In this document: positions 5,719 through 8,623 of the stretch, in pieces
How positions within the stretch are numbered: the stretch's first letter is position 1
Layout of the letters: each line of letters starts with the position of its first letter
Source of the DNA: Desulfuromonadales bacterium
GTDB taxonomy: Bacteria; Desulfobacterota; Desulfuromonadia; Desulfuromonadales; UBA2294
Direction of reading: 5' to 3'
DNA length: 8,623 nucleotides
NCBI GenBank assembly: GCA_014859615.1
Contig: JACUTX010000099.1
Coordinates: 1-8,623, forward strand
The notes under the pieces: model-generated
Told to the model about the DNA's origin: nothing
The model's input: only the letters and a program-made list of their open reading frames with translations
Databases searched by the model: none
Made by a program: the position numbers and the translations under genes

Positions 5719-7083
5719 ATGTCACGCGCATATCTTATCATGGTTGGTGGCGATCTACTTTTGGTGACCGGCCTTCTGTTCGGCGTCAATATTCTGATTA
5801 TCGGTTCGGTGATCAGCCCGGAGACCTTTTCGATATTTGATCCTGTGCAACTCGGAATTATCTGTCTTGCCCTGCTGATTTCCAAATATAGCATCAGGCT
5901 CTATCACTTCTACAGAAACGGCAGAAACGAGTTTAAAAAGTCGTTTATGCGTATTTTTACCGCATCATTTCTGCCGGTTACGGTGGTGTCGTTCTATTCG
6001 CTCACCCCAGATGTCGCTCTTTCCTCCGGCGTATTGGATATCGCTCTCATATCGTTTGCCCTGATTCAACTCCTGATCTTTTATCGGCTTTTTCTGGCCG
6101 CCGACAAAAGTGAAAATAGAGAGAACGTGCTGATTATTGGTGCCGGCTCGCTGGCGATGCAGGTGACTGACGCCATTGCCGATGCAGGTGAAAAGTATCT
6201 CTTTTGTGGCTATATCCAGCCTGAACAGGCCGAAGCAGCAGAAAAAATTGAGTATCCGATCGCCTCGGCAGATCAGGTTCTACAGACGATCCGGGATAAA
6301 AAGATTTCCAAAATTGTGGTCGCCCTTTCAGAGCGGCGCGGTGTTCTGCCGGTCAGGGATATGTTCTCCTGCAAACTGAGAGGGGTTGATGTTGTCGATG
6401 CTGTAACCTTCTTTGAACGAACCACTGGAAAATTACTGATTGAACATACACAGCCCGGCTGGTTTGTTTTTTCCAGCGGGTTTCAAGTCACCCGGTTGAT
6501 GTTTATAAAACAGCGCGTTACCGATCTGCTTGCATCAAGCATCCTGCTGCTGCTGACTTTGCCGCTCTTTCCGATTATCGCGCTCGCTATCCGTCTGGAG
6601 TCGCCCGGAGAGGTTTTCTTTCGCCAGCAGCGAGTCGGTTTCAAGGAGAAGCCGTTTAATCTGATCAAGTTCCGGACCATGTGTGCAAATGCCGAAAAAG
6701 ATTCTGGCGCCGTCTGGGCGCAGGAGAATGATGTGCGCGTCACGCGCCTCGGTGGTCTGATGCGTAAGTTTCGCATCGACGAACTGCCACAACTGTTTAA
6801 TGTGCTCAAAGGTGAAATGAGTTTTATCGGCCCGAGGCCTGAGCGACCCGAATTTGTCGCTCGTCTGAACGCCATGATCCCCTACTACTCACGTCGTCAT
6901 GCGGTGCGACCCGGACTGACCGGCTGGGCACAGATCAGATATCCATACGGCGCATCAGAGGAAGATGCCCTGGAAAAACTGCGCTATGACCTCTATTTCA
7001 TTAAAAATTTTTCGATCATGCTGGAACTGAAAATCATTCTGGGAACCGTCAAGGTTGTTCTGTTTGGTCAAGGAGGAAGATAA
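5719..7083 (+). CDS. Polyprenyl-phosphate sugar-1-phosphate transferase, XrtA/PEP-CTERM EPS type (EpsB-like, TIGR03013)
   Basis: This enzyme should transfer a sugar-1-phosphate from a nucleotide sugar to undecaprenyl phosphate at the inner membrane, the first committed step of repeat-unit synthesis. It has N-terminal hydrophobic segments (about residues 6-130), then a Rossmann-like region starting VLIIGAGSLA (137-146), then another membrane helix (about 268-292). The C-terminal catalytic domain follows, with KFRTM (317-321), RIDELPQ (352-358), GPRPERPEF (371-379), RPGLTGWAQ (397-405) and DLYFIKN (424-430). The segment FFERTTGK (231-238) is typical of the PEP-CTERM-linked subgroup. Length, 454 aa, is normal. 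I chose ATG 5719 because GGGAG (5709-5713) lies five bases before it; ATG 5707 in the same frame adds four residues but has no ribosome-binding site, and ATG 5716 is too close. It follows the TPR gene by 41 bases. Confidence 0.93.
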   Translation: MSRAYLIMVGGDLLLVTGLLFGVNILIIGSVISPETFSIFDPVQLGIICLALLISKYSIRLYHFYRNGRNEFKKSFMRIFTASFLPVTVVSFYSLTPDVALSSGVLDIALISFALIQLLIFYRLFLAADKSENRENVLIIGAGSLAMQVTDAIADAGEKYLFCGYIQPEQAEAAEKIEYPIASADQVLQTIRDKKISKIVVALSERRGVLPVRDMFSCKLRGVDVVDAVTFFERTTGKLLIEHTQPGWFVFSSGFQVTRLMFIKQRVTDLLASSILLLLTLPLFPIIALAIRLESPGEVFFRQQRVGFKEKPFNLIKFRTMCANAEKDSGAVWAQENDVRVTRLGGLMRKFRIDELPQLFNVLKGEMSFIGPRPERPEFVARLNAMIPYYSRRHAVRPGLTGWAQIRYPYGASEEDALEKLRYDLYFIKNFSIMLELKIILGTVKVVLFGQGGR

Positions 7084-7085
7084 CC

Positions 7086-7904
7086 GTGTTGACGCGAATA
7101 CTCAAAATCTGTGTCGTATTTTTAATTTGCTCAGGATCTGCCAGTGCCCAGGATTATCTGATCGGTGGCGGTGATCTGTTGCGGGTTTCCGTCTGGGATG
7201 TTCCGCAGCTCAGTGTCGATGTGGTGGTTCGTCCGGATGGAAAGATTACTCTGCCAGCGGTCGGTGATGTGGTGGCTGCCGGATCGACACCGATCCTCCT
7301 GGCGGCCAAGATCAAGAAGATTGTCGCCAAAATGGTCCATGAGCCGGTTGTCACGCTGACCGTTGTCGAGGTGACCAACAATCGAATTTATGTTGCCGGA
7401 GGCGGGGTGCCGTCAGGAATTATACCGATCACGAACCAGATCTCCCTGTTTCAGTTTTTGTGCCGGTTCGATTCATTTACTGAAGCGGATCTGCAGCGTG
7501 CCTACGTGATGCGCAACGGCAAAAAAATTAAAACCAATTTCGAAAGTCTTTTGATCAGCGGCGATCTCTCCAGTGATATTAAGCTTGAGGCGAACGATAT
7601 CGTGTTTATCCCGAATTACAGCGACAATAAGGTGTACGTCGTCGGTGCGGTGCTTACGCCGAAATATGTCTTTTACCGTTCTAATTTGAAGGTACTGGAT
7701 GCGATTCTCGAAGCGGGCGGTTTTACCGAGTTTGCCGCTAAAGGGGATGTGGTGATTATCCGCAAACAGATATTGGCGAATGGCAAAATTGAAAAAGTGG
7801 AACTTGAAGCCAATATAAAGTCTTTATTGAAGGGGAAGGATCTGAGGCAGAACCATTTGTTGATGCCGGGCGATGTTGTCAACGTCAAGGAAAGTATTTT
7901 TTAA
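7086..7904 (+). CDS. Polysaccharide export protein with SLBB repeats (Wza/EpsE-like, XrtA-type locus)
   Basis: This is a 272-aa secreted protein that should form the outer-membrane or periplasmic export channel of the polysaccharide. Residues 1-21 are a signal peptide ending ASA before Gln22. No lipobox is present, since Cys15 follows Ile, unlike lipidated Wza. A Poly_export domain (about 24-96) shows YLIGGGDLLRVSVWDVP and RPDGKITLPAVGDV. Two SLBB-type domains follow: IYVAGGGVPSGIIPI (101-115) begins the first, and VYVVGAVLTPKY onward (183-268) is the second. GGGVPSG resembles PEP-CTERM-associated export proteins (TIGR03027), but those I know are shorter with one SLBB unit. The start is GTG at 7086, nine bases after AGGAGG (7071-7076) inside the previous gene's end; TTG 7089 is a weaker choice. 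Only two bases separate the genes, so translation is probably coupled. Confidence 0.9.
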   Translation: MLTRILKICVVFLICSGSASAQDYLIGGGDLLRVSVWDVPQLSVDVVVRPDGKITLPAVGDVVAAGSTPILLAAKIKKIVAKMVHEPVVTLTVVEVTNNRIYVAGGGVPSGIIPITNQISLFQFLCRFDSFTEADLQRAYVMRNGKKIKTNFESLLISGDLSSDIKLEANDIVFIPNYSDNKVYVVGAVLTPKYVFYRSNLKVLDAILEAGGFTEFAAKGDVVIIRKQILANGKIEKVELEANIKSLLKGKDLRQNHLLMPGDVVNVKESIF

Positions 7905-7940
7905 CGGCTAAAGAACGACAGAATATCCAAGGGGTGGTTT

Positions 7941-8623
7941 ATGAATGCATCACTTCAAGAGTTCATCAGATATTTAAATCTGATCTATAAAAGACGTTAT
8001 CTGTTTATATCGGTTTCGCTGCTGGTCATGACAATGATGCTGGCGTGGAGCTACACACGTCCGAAACTGTATGAGGCGGCCTCCACGGTTTTTATCGAAT
8101 CAAATGTGATCAACAATCTCGTTGAAGGGATCGCTGTCACGCCGGACATGGATGAGCGGATTGGTGTCCTGCGTTATGCTCTGCTCAGTCGTGGACTGCT
8201 GACGCGGGTTTTGGAAAAACTCGGCCATCCGGTTATCTCCGGGGAAGATAACAAAGTTGAACCTTTTGTGAATGGTTTGATCAAACGGATTAACATAGAA
8301 GTCAAAAAAAACGAACTGTTTATCGTGTCGATTGTTGATAGTGATCCGAACTTTGCACAGGATTTTATCAATATGCTGGTTTCAACTTATGTCGAAGAGA
8401 GTCTCAGCGGAACTCGCGCCGAGACCTATGGCGCCAAACGATTTCTGGATGAACAGATCGATTTTTTCCGGGAAAAACTTGAAAAGACCGAGGATGCGAT
8501 CATCGATTTCCGAAAAAATCAGGGGATCTTCGTCACGATCAATGAAGATTCGATTATTAGCGATTTGCGACAGTATCAGCGAGAAGTTGAAGAACTGAAT
8601 ATCTCTCTGGCAACGCTGACTGC
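7941..8623 (+). CDS. Chain-length determinant (Wzz family, XrtA/PEP-CTERM type), 3' end beyond the window
   Basis: The first 227 residues of an inner-membrane polysaccharide co-polymerase that sets chain length are present. A cytoplasmic start (1-19) precedes a membrane helix (about 20-38). A periplasmic Wzz-type domain follows, with RPKLYEAASTVFIES (40-54), then GIAVTPDMDERI (63-74) and DSDPNFAQDFINMLVSTYVE (133-152). FLDEQIDFFREKLEKTEDAI (168-187) begins a long coiled coil that runs to the window edge. The GIAVTPDMDER stretch matches what I recall of TIGR03007 proteins. The family is about 500 residues long, so over half the protein, including the second membrane helix, lies outside. The ATG has GGGGTGG (7931-7937) three to four bases upstream and follows the export gene by 36 bases. 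No stop codon is present; this is window truncation, not a broken gene. Confidence 0.9.
   Translation, partial: MNASLQEFIRYLNLIYKRRYLFISVSLLVMTMMLAWSYTRPKLYEAASTVFIESNVINNLVEGIAVTPDMDERIGVLRYALLSRGLLTRVLEKLGHPVISGEDNKVEPFVNGLIKRINIEVKKNELFIVSIVDSDPNFAQDFINMLVSTYVEESLSGTRAETYGAKRFLDEQIDFFREKLEKTEDAIIDFRKNQGIFVTINEDSIISDLRQYQREVEELNISLATLT

Noticed and set aside
6483..6875. Minus-strand open frame of 130 codons inside the sugar transferase gene
   Set aside because: It overlaps the conserved catalytic domain of the transferase on the opposite strand and has no recognisable motif or ribosome-binding site.

Overview
The window looks like chromosomal DNA from a Desulfuromonadia bacterium (Geobacter, Desulfuromonas or Pelobacter type). 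The main clues are a DUF6178-like protein, a GEMM-I riboswitch of the kind common in Geobacter, and the first half of an XrtA/PEP-CTERM-type exopolysaccharide operon. No rRNA, tRNA, CRISPR array or intact mobile element is visible.

Left part (1-3311): a strong hairpin terminator (7-48) ends a minus-strand gene for a 565-aa DUF6178-type protein (67-1764). It is divergently transcribed, across a 254-bp promoter region, from a 430-aa protein (2019-3311). That protein is built like a sigma-54 activator ATPase but has lost the Walker B acids, the GAFTGA loop and any DNA-binding domain.

Middle part (3312-4312): about 1 kb without a convincing gene. It holds an unassigned 94-base fold with a three-way-junction shape (3419-3512), a doubtful 70-aa ORF that starts over a possible insertion-sequence scar, and an AT-rich stretch. 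Then comes a compact regulatory unit: a sigma-70 promoter (4057-4084), a GEMM-I cyclic-dinucleotide riboswitch whose P1 stem begins at the predicted +1 (4091-4172), and an intrinsic terminator (4203-4232). The aptamer has A, not G, at the ligand-specifying position equivalent to G20 of Vc2. That is the hallmark of the 3',3'-cGAMP-responsive (GEMM-Ib) class. The 3' side of the aptamer can also pair with the 5' arm of the terminator, which predicts a ligand-induced OFF switch.

Right part (4313-8623): four closely spaced plus-strand genes that the switch should control. They encode a TPR lipoprotein resembling PrsT, a polyprenyl-phosphate sugar-1-phosphate transferase (EpsB/TIGR03013 type), a periplasmic/outer-membrane polysaccharide export protein with SLBB repeats, and a Wzz-type chain-length protein cut by the window end. 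Together they would start, polymerise to length and export an exopolysaccharide. The order matches XrtA (exosortase) EPS loci, but no exosortase lies inside the window. The main hypothesis is that a cyclic dinucleotide, possibly cGAMP, switches production of the whole polysaccharide on or off through transcription termination.
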